Part shown: positions 27,909 through 36,458 of the stretch, piece after piece | Numbering within the stretch: the stretch's first letter is position 1 | Layout of the letters: every line of letters begins with the position of its first letter | Notes under the pieces: generated by a model | What the model saw: the letters and a program-made list of their open reading frames with translations, nothing else | Databases searched by the model: none | What the model was told of the DNA's origin: nothing | Source of the DNA: DASWJS01 sp036397035 | GTDB lineage: Bacteria > Actinomycetota > AC-67 | Reading direction: 5' to 3' | Assembly: GCA_036397035.1 (NCBI GenBank) | Contig: DASWJS010000017.1 | Location: 124,001-188,000 of the forward strand | Length of the DNA: 64,000 nucleotides | Translations under genes and position numbers: made by a program

Positions 27909-28469
27909 TCACGCTCGGGCCTCCGTCGCCGGTTGCTCGATGCCCAGCAGCACCTCGTCGGTCCCGTCCACCTCGGCCAGGCGCACCTGCACCGCCTCCC
28001 GGCGACGCGTCGGGATGTTCTTGCCCACGTAGTCGGCGCGGATCGGCAGCTCGCGATGTCCCCGGTCCACCAGGACCGCGAGCTGCACCGCCCGCGGCCG
28101 CCCGTGGTCCAGGATCGCGTCGAGCGCGGCGCGGGCCGAGCGCCCGGTGTAGAGGACGTCGTCGACCAGCACGACGACCTTGCCGTCGACGGCGGGGACG
28201 GAGGTCGGGGCGAGCGGGCTCGGCTCGCGCAAGCCGATGTCGTCGCGGTAGAGCCCGATGTCGAGCGAGCCGGTCGCGGGACGCGCGCCTTCGATCTGCT
28301 CGATCTTGGAGGCGAGGCGGGCGGCGATGTCGGGCCCGCGGTTCAGCAGCCCGACGAGCACCAGGCCGGCGGCGCCCTTGTTGCGCTCGACGATCTCGTG
28401 CGCGATGCGCGTGATGGCGCGGGCGACGTCTCCCGCGTCCAGGATCGTGGAGGTTGGGCTGAAGCTCAG
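27909..28469 (-). CDS. pyrR: PyrR bifunctional pyr regulator / uracil phosphoribosyltransferase, probable CTG start
   Basis: About 186 residues. The PRPP loop VVVLVDDVLYTGRSARAAL and the C-terminal LAVLVDRGHRELPIRADYVGKNIPT are diagnostic. Homology extends back to ILDAGDVARAITRIAHEIVERNKG, but no ATG, GTG or TTG occurs between that point and the upstream in-frame stop. The best start is CTG at 28469, with AAGGGAG 5 bases before it, giving LSFSPTSTILD and aligning with other PyrR N-termini. A later GTG would remove conserved residues. The ribosome site forms the 3' arm of the PyrR hairpin. Senses UMP and controls both pyr units. Confidence 0.9.
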   Translation of the reverse strand: MSFSPTSTILDAGDVARAITRIAHEIVERNKGAAGLVLVGLLNRGPDIAARLASKIEQIEGARPATGSLDIGLYRDDIGLREPSPLAPTSVPAVDGKVVVLVDDVLYTGRSARAALDAILDHGRPRAVQLAVLVDRGHRELPIRADYVGKNIPTRRREAVQVRLAEVDGTDEVLLGIEQPATEARA

Positions 28470-28476
28470 CTCGTCT

Positions 28477-28511
28477 CCCTTCCGGGCCTCTCCGGACCCG
28501 TCCTTAAAGGG
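28477..28511 (-). promoter_or_regulatory. PyrR-binding hairpin overlapping the pyrR ribosome binding site
   Basis: Minus-strand RNA has GTCCGGAGAGGCCC, fitting UCCNGNGAGGY, on an inner stem (28484-28499) inside an outer CCCTT/AAGGG stem (28507-28511 with 28477-28481). The outer AAGGG is also the Shine-Dalgarno for the CTG at 28469. No terminator can fit before the start, so PyrR binding should block translation, as described for mycobacterial pyrR. Confidence 0.75.
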
Positions 28512-28524
28512 CGTTCAGCCGGGC

Positions 28525-28533
28525 AGTGTACCA
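28525..28533 (-). promoter_or_regulatory. Extended -10 promoter of pyrR
   Basis: Minus strand TGGTACACT: TG, one base, TACACT (28525-28530), within 20 bases of the livF stop. Start predicted near 28518, giving a leader of about 50 bases. It matches the carB promoter in form. Confidence 0.55.
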
Positions 28534-28543
28534 GGCGGCGGGC

Positions 28544-29323
28544 TCAGCGCCGCTTGGTCTTGCGCCGCGGGCGCGCTGGCTCCGGCGGCTTCCCCTCCTC
28601 CGGCGGCTTCTCCGTGTCCCCGAGATAGGCGGCCATGACCTCGGGCGATGCGAGCAGGTCCGCGCTGTTGCCCTCGACCGCCACCTCCCCCTTTGCCAGC
28701 ACGTAGGCGCGCGTCGTGTACTTCAGCGCCAGGTGAACGAACTGCTCGACGAGCAGCACCGCGCACCCCGCGCGGTTGACGGCCGCCAGCGCCTCGAACA
28801 ACTGGTTCACGATGAGCGGCGCGAGCCCGAGCGACAACTCGTCGACCAGCAGCAGCGACGGGCGGCTCATCAGCGCCCGAGCCGCGGTCAGCATCTGCTG
28901 CTCGCCGCCCGACATCGTCCCCGCCGCCTGGTTCGCGCGCTCGCGCAGCCGCGGGAACAGCTCGAACATCTCCTCGATGCGCGCCGCTTCATCGGCGCGG
29001 TCCTTGCGGCTGGTCCAGTGACCGAGCTGGAGGTTCTCGACCACCGTCAGCTCCGGGAACAGCTCGCGCCCTTCGGGCATGTGCGCGACGCCGAGCCGCA
29101 CGACCTGCTGGGCCGAGCGCCCGGCGATCTCGGCGCCGTTCAGCCGGATCGAGCCCGACCGCGGCGCCAGCAGCCCGGAGATCGCGCGCAAGGTCGTCGT
29201 CTTCCCGGCGCCGTTCGCGCCGAGCAGCGAGACCATCTCGCCTTCCTCGATGCGCAGGCTCACGCCGCGCAGGGCCTGCACCGGACCGTAGTAGACGTCG
29301 ATGTTCTCGACTTCCAGCGTCAC
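28544..29323 (-). CDS. livF: Branched-chain amino-acid type ABC transporter ATPase (LivF-like)
   Basis: 259 residues. Walker A GANGAGKTT, signature MSGGEQQML, Walker B LLLVDELSLGLAP and the LivF-type MPEGRELFPELTV. It would pair with the LivG domain of the fused protein to power uptake. The last 25 residues are a Pro/Lys/Arg tail (PPEPARPRRKTKRR). GTG at 29323 overlaps the fused gene's stop by 4 bases. The substrate may be a branched-chain amino acid or a related small molecule. Confidence 0.92.
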   Translation of the reverse strand: MTLEVENIDVYYGPVQALRGVSLRIEEGEMVSLLGANGAGKTTTLRAISGLLAPRSGSIRLNGAEIAGRSAQQVVRLGVAHMPEGRELFPELTVVENLQLGHWTSRKDRADEAARIEEMFELFPRLRERANQAAGTMSGGEQQMLTAARALMSRPSLLLVDELSLGLAPLIVNQLFEALAAVNRAGCAVLLVEQFVHLALKYTTRAYVLAKGEVAVEGNSADLLASPEVMAAYLGDTEKPPEEGKPPEPARPRRKTKRR

Positions 29324-32300
29324 GACACCACCGCCTCTTCCGCGTCCGGCTCGCCGAGGTAGGCCGCGATCACGTGCGGGTCGCGCTGGATGTCGGCGGG
29401 TCGCCCTTGCGCGAGCATGCGCCCGCGGTCGAGCATGTAGATGTAGTCGCACACGCCGACCACCATGCGAATGTCGTGCTCGATCAAAAGGACCGACACG
29501 CCGAGCCCTCGCATCGCGCGCACGACGTCCGAGAGCCGGTCAGTCTCCGCCTCGTTCAGGCCAGAGGCCGGCTCGTCCAGCATGACGAGCCGCGCGCCCG
29601 TCACGAGCGCCCGGCCCAGCTCGACCATGCGCAGCACCCCGAACGGCAGCCCGCGCACCGACCGGTGGGCGTAGTCCTCCAACTGGAGCAGCCGCAGGAT
29701 CTCCGTGACGCGGCCGCGGGCCTCCTCCTCGGCGGAGACCGTCTTCGGCATCGCGCCGAGGTTGGACCACACGCCCGAGCGGTTGTGCTGGTGCGTGGCG
29801 ACGAGCAGGTTGTCGAAGACCGACAGCTCGTTGAAAAGCTGGAGCACCTGGAAGGTTCGCGCGACGCCGAGGCGCGCGCGCATGTGCGGCGGCAGGGCGG
29901 TCGCGTCCCGTCCCCGGATCATCACGCGGCCCGCCGCCGGGTCGTTCAGACCGAGGATCGCGTTGAACAGCGTCGTCTTCCCGGCCCCGTTCGGGCCGAT
30001 CAGGCCCGTGATGGTTCCTTCCCGCACCGCGAGCGAGGCGTCCTCGACCGCCGTGAGGCCGCCGAACTTCACCGTCACGCCCTCCACGTCAAGGACGTTG
30101 TGCGAGCCCGGCTCCCGGACGGTGAACGCGTCGCCGAGCGTGAGCTTCGCACGCTTGGCATGCCCGTTCTGCTTCACGACCTCGGGCTCGACCGGCTCGC
30201 GCTCGGCCTGCTCGTCGTGCTTCGCGGCGTCGGCGTACCAGTCGTCCAGCTCCGGCATCGGCTCCTCGCGCCGCAGCCGCGCGCGGAGCCAGGCACGAAC
30301 AGGCTCCATCCGCCCGGCAAGCGCCGCCAGCGGCCGCCGCTCCGCGGGCTCCGCGCTCGCCTCCTCCTCGGCCGGCGCGCGCAGCGTCTTCAGCTTCGCG
30401 ACGAGCGCTCGCACCTGCGGCGCCGACCCGAGGCGGGCGAGCTGCGCGCGCAGCACCGCTCCCAGGCGACGCAGGGGATCTTGGAGCGCCGCCATGCCTC
30501 CTGGGTAGGCGAGCAGCACGAGCGTCAGCAGACCCGCGGACACGACCTCGAGCCACCCGGCGAGCGCCGACACCCGGAAGAACAGCTCTTCCAAGCCGGC
30601 GAAGAGCCCGCCCGCCGCGATCGCGCCCCCGAGCGAGCCGAGCCCTCCGACCACCGCGATGGCCAGGAACTGCAGCGACACCGTGAAGATGAACTGGTCG
30701 GGCACGACCGTTTGGTGCTCGATGATCAGAAGACTGCCCGCCAGCCCGGCGAGCGCGCCTGAGATCGCGAACGCGACGAGCTTGTAGCGAACGACGTCGA
30801 TGCCGAGCGAGGCCGCCGCCATCTCCGACCCGCGCACGGCGAAGAACGCCCGGCCGGCCTTCGTGTCTCGCATGTTCGCCATCGTCAGCACGACGATCGC
30901 GAGCACGATGGAGATGACGTAGAAGACCGTCGTGCGGTTCGTGAGGTCGAAGGTAGGGATGCCGCCGGGGACACCGATGATCTGCTGCGGGATCGTCGAG
31001 CGCCCGTCGATGACTCCTATCTGCGGCGTCTTGAACAGGAAGGCGTCCGTCATCCACGCGAAGATGAGCGTCGCGACCGCGAGGTAGAGGCCGCGGACGC
31101 GAAGCGCCACGGTCCCAAGGAGCGTCCCCGCCAGCGCGGCCGCCCCGGCCGCAAGCACCATGTTCAGCGGGAAGCCAACGCCGAGGTCCCGCGCGAACAG
31201 CCCCGTGACGAAGGCGGCGATGCCTACGAAGCTCGCCTGGCCGAGCGAGATCTGACCGACCCAGCCCGTGATCACGACGAGCGAGATCGCGATCAAGGCG
31301 TTGCGCTGCGCGACGATCGAGCTGCCCAGGACCGAGAACGGCACGACGAGGGGCCAGACAAGGACGACGACGCCGATGATCAGCGCCTTGCGTCCGATCG
31401 TCCGCGTGCCGATCGCCCGGAAGCCGTGGGACGTCGACAACGCCGACCCCGCCGCGTCGGCGCCGGACAGCCGGCGTCCGCGCGTCGCAAGCACCACCAG
31501 CGCGAGGATCGTCAGCGCCAGTTGCGGCGAGCCCGACAGGCTCGCCACCTCCCCGATCAGCGGCGTGTCCGAGAAGTAGGGCACGAGCCCAAACGTCAAC
31601 CCCGCGATCGTCGAGCCCATCAACGCGCCGGGAAGGCTCTCCAGCCCGCCGATGAGGGCGGCGACGAAGGCCGGCAGCACCTGCAAGGAGAGCGTGTAGG
31701 GGTCGAGATTCGTGACCGAGGCGAGGAGGATCCCTCCCAGCGCGGCCAGGCCCCCGCCGAGTCCCCAGGCCGCGGCGGCGGCACGGTCGGGGTCGATTCC
31801 CATGAGCGCCGCCGCCCGGCGGTTTTGCGCCGCGCCCCGCATCGCGAGCCCGAACTGCGTTCGGTTGAAGAAGGCGAACAGCGACGCCGACACGATCGCG
31901 CCGACGAGGAACAAGCCGATCTCGCCGTAGTGGATCCCGCTCCGTCCGACATCGACGGTTCCCGTCGGGAAGATCTCCGGCGCCACCTTCGGCGTCGAGC
32001 CCCAGATCTTGGCGACGAGCGCGATCAGCAATCCCGTGACGGCGACGGTGCCGACCGTCTGGACGGTCGGCCCCTGCGTCCGCAGCCGCCGTACGAAGAG
32101 GCGCTCCACCAGCATCCCAAGGCCGGCCCCCGCGGCGACGCCGAGCGGAACCGCGACGAGCACCGGGACGCCGGCAGTCGCGAGCGAGTACGTCAGGTAC
32201 GCCGGCGTCATCGCCATCGCCCCGTGCGCGAGGTTGAGCACGCGCGACGATCGATAGATCACCGAGATGCCCAGGGCGAAGATCGCGTAGGCCCCGATCA

Positions 32301-32340
32301 GGGGAATGGTGAGCAGGGCGTAGGTGAAGATTGCGGGCAT
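29320..32340 (-). CDS. Fused ABC transporter: LivH permease - LivM permease - LivG ATPase
   Basis: 1006 residues in one continuous frame. Residues about 1-300 are a LivH-type permease (IFALGISVIYRSSRVLNLAHGAMAM; ALMGIDPDRAAA). About 320-630 are a LivM-type permease (ITGWVGQISLGQASFVGIAAF; MAAASLGIDVVRYKLVAFAISG). A charged linker of about 120 residues follows. From about 749 it is a LivG ATPase with Walker A GPNGAGKTT (782-790), a divergent signature LPFGVLRMVELGRAL and Walker B LVMLDEPASGLNEAE. With LivF and the binding protein this is a complete importer in three polypeptides. Confidence 0.93.
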   Translation of the reverse strand: MPAIFTYALLTIPLIGAYAIFALGISVIYRSSRVLNLAHGAMAMTPAYLTYSLATAGVPVLVAVPLGVAAGAGLGMLVERLFVRRLRTQGPTVQTVGTVAVTGLLIALVAKIWGSTPKVAPEIFPTGTVDVGRSGIHYGEIGLFLVGAIVSASLFAFFNRTQFGLAMRGAAQNRRAAALMGIDPDRAAAAAWGLGGGLAALGGILLASVTNLDPYTLSLQVLPAFVAALIGGLESLPGALMGSTIAGLTFGLVPYFSDTPLIGEVASLSGSPQLALTILALVVLATRGRRLSGADAAGSALSTSHGFRAIGTRTIGRKALIIGVVVLVWPLVVPFSVLGSSIVAQRNALIAISLVVITGWVGQISLGQASFVGIAAFVTGLFARDLGVGFPLNMVLAAGAAALAGTLLGTVALRVRGLYLAVATLIFAWMTDAFLFKTPQIGVIDGRSTIPQQIIGVPGGIPTFDLTNRTTVFYVISIVLAIVVLTMANMRDTKAGRAFFAVRGSEMAAASLGIDVVRYKLVAFAISGALAGLAGSLLIIEHQTVVPDQFIFTVSLQFLAIAVVGGLGSLGGAIAAGGLFAGLEELFFRVSALAGWLEVVSAGLLTLVLLAYPGGMAALQDPLRRLGAVLRAQLARLGSAPQVRALVAKLKTLRAPAEEEASAEPAERRPLAALAGRMEPVRAWLRARLRREEPMPELDDWYADAAKHDEQAEREPVEPEVVKQNGHAKRAKLTLGDAFTVREPGSHNVLDVEGVTVKFGGLTAVEDASLAVREGTITGLIGPNGAGKTTLFNAILGLNDPAAGRVMIRGRDATALPPHMRARLGVARTFQVLQLFNELSVFDNLLVATHQHNRSGVWSNLGAMPKTVSAEEEARGRVTEILRLLQLEDYAHRSVRGLPFGVLRMVELGRALVTGARLVMLDEPASGLNEAETDRLSDVVRAMRGLGVSVLLIEHDIRMVVGVCDYIYMLDRGRMLAQGRPADIQRDPHVIAAYLGEPDAEEAVVS

Positions 32341-32349
32341 GGCTGCTCG

Positions 32350-33807
32350 CTAATCCTTGCCGCGTTCAGGCGTCGGGTCGCGGACGATGACCCCCGCCCG
32401 CCAGCCGCTGAAGGTCGTCGAGAACCCGATCTCGAACGCCTGCATCGTGGCGTTGGCGAAGTGGGACCCTCTCCAGTCGAGCTTCTTCTGGATCGTCAGC
32501 CCGTTGCCGAAGTTCATCGAGTCCAGCTCCTTGAGCAATCGAGCGCGCGTGAGATAGGGCCCGACCTTCTTCAGCGCCGAGACGAGCAGCTCCATGCCCG
32601 TGTAGCCGCCCATGGAGAAGGCGTTGTAGATGTCGGCGTCGGGCTTGGTCTGCTGCATGTCGGTGACGAACCTCCGGACGGCCGTCTCGTTCTTGTACGC
32701 CTCGATGGGAGGCCGGTAGCCGGTCCACACCCACATGCCGTTGCACGCCTTCTGGCAGTTCTCGGCGAAGTTCCGCGTGAAGAGAGGCTGCGCGGCGCCG
32801 ATGCCGTACGTCACGGTCGACGGCTTCGGCGAACCCGCCGTCCCCATCCAGGTCAGCGCCGTCGTCGGCTCGAGGAACATGGCCATGAAGTCGCCGTCGT
32901 CGAAACGGTTCACCTCGTTCGTGTAGCTGCTCTGCTTGGGAAGGATCCCGCAGAACGATTGATCGCAGTTGTTCTGCTTGTTGTATCCCTTGACGTTCGA
33001 GCCCGTCAGGCGCCGCACCTCGTTGTTGTACGCCTCGGCGGCCTCGACGCCGAACTTGTAGTTCTTGTCGAAGACAATGCTGAAGTTGGTCGCGCCGCGT
33101 TCAAAGGCGTTGCGGGCCATGATGCGAGCCGACGACACCGTGGCGACGGCGACCGGCCACACCCACGGCTCGGTGTACTGGTTCAACACCAGACCGTCGG
33201 TGCCGACGACCGGGATCCCCGCCTTGGCGATCACGTCGGTCGTGATCACCGAGCCCAGGCCCTCGCTCGAGGCCCCGACCGGGATCGCGAAGACGCCGCT
33301 CTGGATGAAGTTCTTCAAGTACTCGGCTCCGCGGGCCGCATCCCATGCGTCGTCCACGTACTGGATGTCCAGAAGGCGGCCACAGATTCCACCTTCGCGA
33401 TTCACCTTGTTCTTGACCGCTTCCATGGCGAACCTGACCTCGCCCAGGAAGGAGGCGCCGTGGCCGCTCTGCACGACCGTGGTGGCGAGCCTGATGCTGT
33501 TGTCGGTCACACCGACGTCGGTCGCACCGCCGTTTCGGCCCGGCGCGCACTCGAACTGCGACGCCACGACGTCGTCCGCTTGTTGGTTCCCCGTGCCGCC
33601 CTCGCCGGCGGTCGGGTTGTCTATCGGACCCAAGGATGAGCCGACACCGGGCGCGGTGGGGTCGAGCGCGGTATCCCCGACCGCCGCTTGTGACGTCGTG
33701 AACTGCGGTGCGACTTGCACCGCCGAAGTTGCCCCGACGACCACACCCAGCACGAAGCCGATCGTCGTCAGGGTCCAGACACGTCTATTGGATTTCGATG
33801 TTGCCAC
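32350..33807 (-). CDS. Periplasmic-type amino-acid/amide binding protein (LivJ-like)
   Basis: 485 residues. An N-terminal hydrophobic segment (TLTTIGFVLGVVVGATSAV) acts as signal or anchor, then a Gly/Thr-rich linker and a type I binding-protein fold (DNSIRLATTVVQSGHGASFLGEVRFAME; IPVVGTDGLVLNQYTEPWVWP; GYTGMELLVSALKK). Six cysteines in the mature part suggest disulfides. No lipobox is evident. GTG at 33807 with AGGAGGA upstream. It is the first gene of the transporter operon and sets substrate specificity, which I cannot deduce. Confidence 0.9.
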   Translation of the reverse strand: MATSKSNRRVWTLTTIGFVLGVVVGATSAVQVAPQFTTSQAAVGDTALDPTAPGVGSSLGPIDNPTAGEGGTGNQQADDVVASQFECAPGRNGGATDVGVTDNSIRLATTVVQSGHGASFLGEVRFAMEAVKNKVNREGGICGRLLDIQYVDDAWDAARGAEYLKNFIQSGVFAIPVGASSEGLGSVITTDVIAKAGIPVVGTDGLVLNQYTEPWVWPVAVATVSSARIMARNAFERGATNFSIVFDKNYKFGVEAAEAYNNEVRRLTGSNVKGYNKQNNCDQSFCGILPKQSSYTNEVNRFDDGDFMAMFLEPTTALTWMGTAGSPKPSTVTYGIGAAQPLFTRNFAENCQKACNGMWVWTGYRPPIEAYKNETAVRRFVTDMQQTKPDADIYNAFSMGGYTGMELLVSALKKVGPYLTRARLLKELDSMNFGNGLTIQKKLDWRGSHFANATMQAFEIGFSTTFSGWRAGVIVRDPTPERGKD

Positions 33808-33859
33808 GCCGCTTGTCCTCCTGTAGTCCTGAGCCGTCCACTTCAGAGTCTTGGCATCT

Positions 33860-34489
33860 TCAGCACGTACCCGACTTCCCCGCCACGGAGAACGGCAAGA
33901 TGAGCGTCTCGCGGTCGTCGGGCCTCGGATAGGCGATCTCGACCTGAACCCATCCCGGTCCGGCCGGGGCGCTCGGCTTTACGAGCCACTGGTCGGAGTA
34001 CTGGCCGGTGTTCTCGTCGGCCATGCCGCCACCGTTCCCGCCATGCCCATCTCCCCACGGCTTCTCGGCCCCACTCTCCCCGTTTGCGTAGTGGGCCACG
34101 TACACAAGGGCCGTGTACTTCTCGACTTGCACCGACAGTTGCATCGCCTGTCCGCGCATCACGCAGTTGGGCGTGAGCGTCCCCTGAGCCCGAGGATTCG
34201 GCGTGCCGGCAGGGATTTCTGTGACGTCTCCCGACGCTGCTGCGGGCGATCTCCCAGGGTTCGTAGACGTGTCGGGTTGGCCCGTCACTGTTGGAGTCGT
34301 TGGAACGTTCTCCGAGGTTGACGGAGTCGTCTCTGCGGCGGTCGAGGCACCGTCCGAAGCGGAACGCTGTGGCGAGCAAGCGGCCGCCGCGAGCACCGTC
34401 CCTGCCAAGACCGCCATGACGAGCCGCAATCGAAGCGGGCGCGCCACGTACGCGCACAGCTCACTCGCCTCGCACGCCGGCGCTGCCAT
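33860..34489 (-). CDS. Putative lipoprotein/secreted protein
   Basis: 209 residues, start ATG at 34489 with GGAGGAG 6 bases upstream. A long basic N-region leads to a hydrophobic core LRLRLVMAVLAGTVLAAAAC, ending in a lipobox-like AAAC-S. A Thr/Ser/Pro-rich linker (residues 45-95) precedes a small domain with NCVMRGQAMQLSVQVEKYTALVYVAHYANG and a Gly-rich loop near WGDGHGGNGGG. The C-terminus ends in Cys. Not recognised. It lies 52 bases upstream of the transporter binding-protein gene, same strand. Confidence 0.75.
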   Translation of the reverse strand: MAAPACEASELCAYVARPLRLRLVMAVLAGTVLAAAACSPQRSASDGASTAAETTPSTSENVPTTPTVTGQPDTSTNPGRSPAAASGDVTEIPAGTPNPRAQGTLTPNCVMRGQAMQLSVQVEKYTALVYVAHYANGESGAEKPWGDGHGGNGGGMADENTGQYSDQWLVKPSAPAGPGWVQVEIAYPRPDDRETLILPFSVAGKSGTC

Positions 34490-34710
34490 GACAACTCCTC
34501 CTCGATCGGTCCTGCCGGTCTACGTCTCTAGGTACGGATCAGAGCCGATCTTGTCTCACGGAATCGGACTATCCGGAATGAACAGAACTCAGCGCCCCAC
34601 ACCTGGTCACCCTGCCGGACCCCCACTTCTACCCGGATGTGGCTCCCTGTCCGAATCATCCCGGTCGTACCTTTGGGCTCCCACCACCGATGCGCCAAGG
34701 AGACGACTTG

Positions 34711-35490
34711 ATGAAACGCCTTGCATGGGCTCTCGGTTTTGCGCTGCTGCCGGCCGCCCTATCCTTGCCGACCTCAGCCGTTGCGGACGAAGTGCAGCAA
34801 CTTCCCAACCTCGTCGCGCTGCGCCCCGCCTTCGTCCAGATTGGCGAACTTGACGAACCCTCTGAGTCCCCACCGGGGACCGTTGCCCTCCGATTCACGA
34901 CGACAAGCGCCAACATGGGCGCCTACGCGCTAGAGGTTCACGGGTCACCCGTGGAAGAGCAGAACGAAGCCGGGGAGGCAATTCGTGCCGCCGAGCAGTG
35001 CATCTGGTGGGTTTCCCGAGTCTGCACGCAGACAACTCCCGTGGGACATTTCGTCTGGCACGAAGCTCATGCTCATTGGCACCTGATGCGGTATGCGCTC
35101 TACGAACTCAGAACACTGACCGCAGAGGGCGAACCCGACATGACGCCGGCCGGCCTGGTCGTGCCGGGCCAGAAGGTGTCGTTCTGCCTGATGGACTACG
35201 AGACCATGGACGAGCAGCCGCCCGGATACGACCCACTGAAGCGGTACGGCATCTATCAATTCTGCTCAGAGTACGTTCAGGGCATCTCGCCCGGATGGGC
35301 CGATGAGTACGGCTACCATCTATACGGGCAGCAGATTCCCATCGACCCAAGTCAGGTGCCGGATGGCTCCTACGCACTTGTCGTGACCATCAACCCACAC
35401 GACGACATCCTCGAAACGTCGAAGGATGATAACCGCGCCTTCGTTCGGATCGCACTCAGCGAATCAGCCACCACAGTACAAACCCTTTGA
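34711..35490 (+). CDS. Secreted lysyl-oxidase-like protein
   Basis: 259 residues, plus strand. ATG at 34711 has AAGGAG 8 bases upstream and gives a clean signal peptide MKRLAWALGFALLPAALSLPTSAVADE. The mature protein has the His-rich copper-site pattern of the lysyl oxidase family, VWHEAHAHWHLMRYALYEL (His at about 117, 120, 122, 124), followed by VVPGQKVSFCLMDYETMD and a C-terminal DGSYALVVTINPHDDILETSKDDNRAFV strand region. The family oxidises lysine side chains in extracellular proteins. Bacterial substrates are unknown. Convergent with the next gene. Confidence 0.8.
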   Translation: MKRLAWALGFALLPAALSLPTSAVADEVQQLPNLVALRPAFVQIGELDEPSESPPGTVALRFTTTSANMGAYALEVHGSPVEEQNEAGEAIRAAEQCIWWVSRVCTQTTPVGHFVWHEAHAHWHLMRYALYELRTLTAEGEPDMTPAGLVVPGQKVSFCLMDYETMDEQPPGYDPLKRYGIYQFCSEYVQGISPGWADEYGYHLYGQQIPIDPSQVPDGSYALVVTINPHDDILETSKDDNRAFVRIALSESATTVQTL

Positions 35491-35572
35491 AGGCTGGAAT
35501 CTTCGCGAAGCTCTTGCTGGCTGTGCTGCAGACCACCTTCTTGCATCGCGGCGTCGCCGTGTGCCAAGTTAC

Positions 35573-36193
35573 TCAAGCGGGGACTACAACGCCTCCACCA
35601 TAGTAATTGACCTTCAGGTCATCGGTGGTACCGATGCCCTGGCAGCGCTCAAACATCTTAACGGGATCAAAATCTACGCCTGTCGGATCGAGTTCCTTCG
35701 GCACAACGTACACAACTCCGATTGCTGTACCGGCCGCTCCGCTCGCTGTCATGATTGCGAACGGGCCCAGGCCGCTGTAGTTATAGGCGTACGGGTCCGC
35801 TCCCGTCTTGTCGTCCAAGAGAGCGGTCCCGGACGCAGACGCCGTCAAGCAGTCACCCGCGCTGTAACTGAGGCCTCCATTGCTGAGGTTGTACTTCTTG
35901 ATGATGGGGACGGTTGGGCCCATCATGTCGGCCCCATAGAAGTAGAGCTTCCCTTGAATCGATCCTACCGGGAGGGTCGCTCCTCCGGTAGGAAATTCCG
36001 GAACGGTTGTGCCGCAGTGGGCGTCCTTCATGGTCGCCTTCTTCGGCTTGATCGGCAGTATGGGGTGCTTGCCCATGGGTGAATCCAGCGGCAGCGGACA
36101 CGCCCACACCCCCACCAACGGATCAGCTTGCACAACAGGTGCGGCCGAAGCCACTAGCCCCACCGCGATGGCGCTCATCAGCAGTTTCTTCAT
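35573..36193 (-). CDS. Secreted protein of unknown family, paralogue A
   Basis: 206 residues. Signal peptide MKKLLMSAIAVGLVASAAPVVQA then a mature protein with WACPLPLDSPMGKHPILPIKPKKA, GKLYFYGADMMGPTVPIIKKYNL and a C-terminal YYGGGVVVPA. Four cysteines (WAC, DAHC, DCL, ERC) are conserved with the paralogue at 39848-40468, which has the same length. ATG at 36193 is preceded by GGAGGGAG. I do not recognise the fold. It is probably extracellular and beta-rich. Confidence 0.8.
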   Translation of the reverse strand: MKKLLMSAIAVGLVASAAPVVQADPLVGVWACPLPLDSPMGKHPILPIKPKKATMKDAHCGTTVPEFPTGGATLPVGSIQGKLYFYGADMMGPTVPIIKKYNLSNGGLSYSAGDCLTASASGTALLDDKTGADPYAYNYSGLGPFAIMTASGAAGTAIGVVYVVPKELDPTGVDFDPVKMFERCQGIGTTDDLKVNYYGGGVVVPA

Positions 36194-36380
36194 CGTGCTC
36201 TCCCTCCTCTGGTCCTCTGGGATCTGTACGGCCCTTCCCACCTTCTTCCCGAAGCCGGATGCAGACGCCACTCGTCGACTGCGGCTCTGGCGTCCAGACT
36301 CGGCGGGTGCCTTCAGGCGAGTCAGGATTCAACTGATCGAGACGCTAATTGGGAAGCCACAACTGGACAGGATTTCCTCG
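36194..36380 (-). repeat. Duplicated 5' leader, copy A
   Basis: About 185 bases upstream of paralogue A share blocks with the same region upstream of paralogue B: GGAAATCCTG, GGCTTCCCAAT, TTGAATCC and CTTCGGGAAGAAGGT, then the Shine-Dalgarno GGAGGGAGAGCA. Conservation outside coding sequence suggests a shared promoter or RNA element. Confidence 0.6.
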
Positions 36381-36458
36381 TCCACCAGGTCGGGTTTCCC
36401 TCTCCGCCGCGGCACGTGCTTGATGCGGGTATTAGCCCGCCGCTGAGTGATCCAACCC

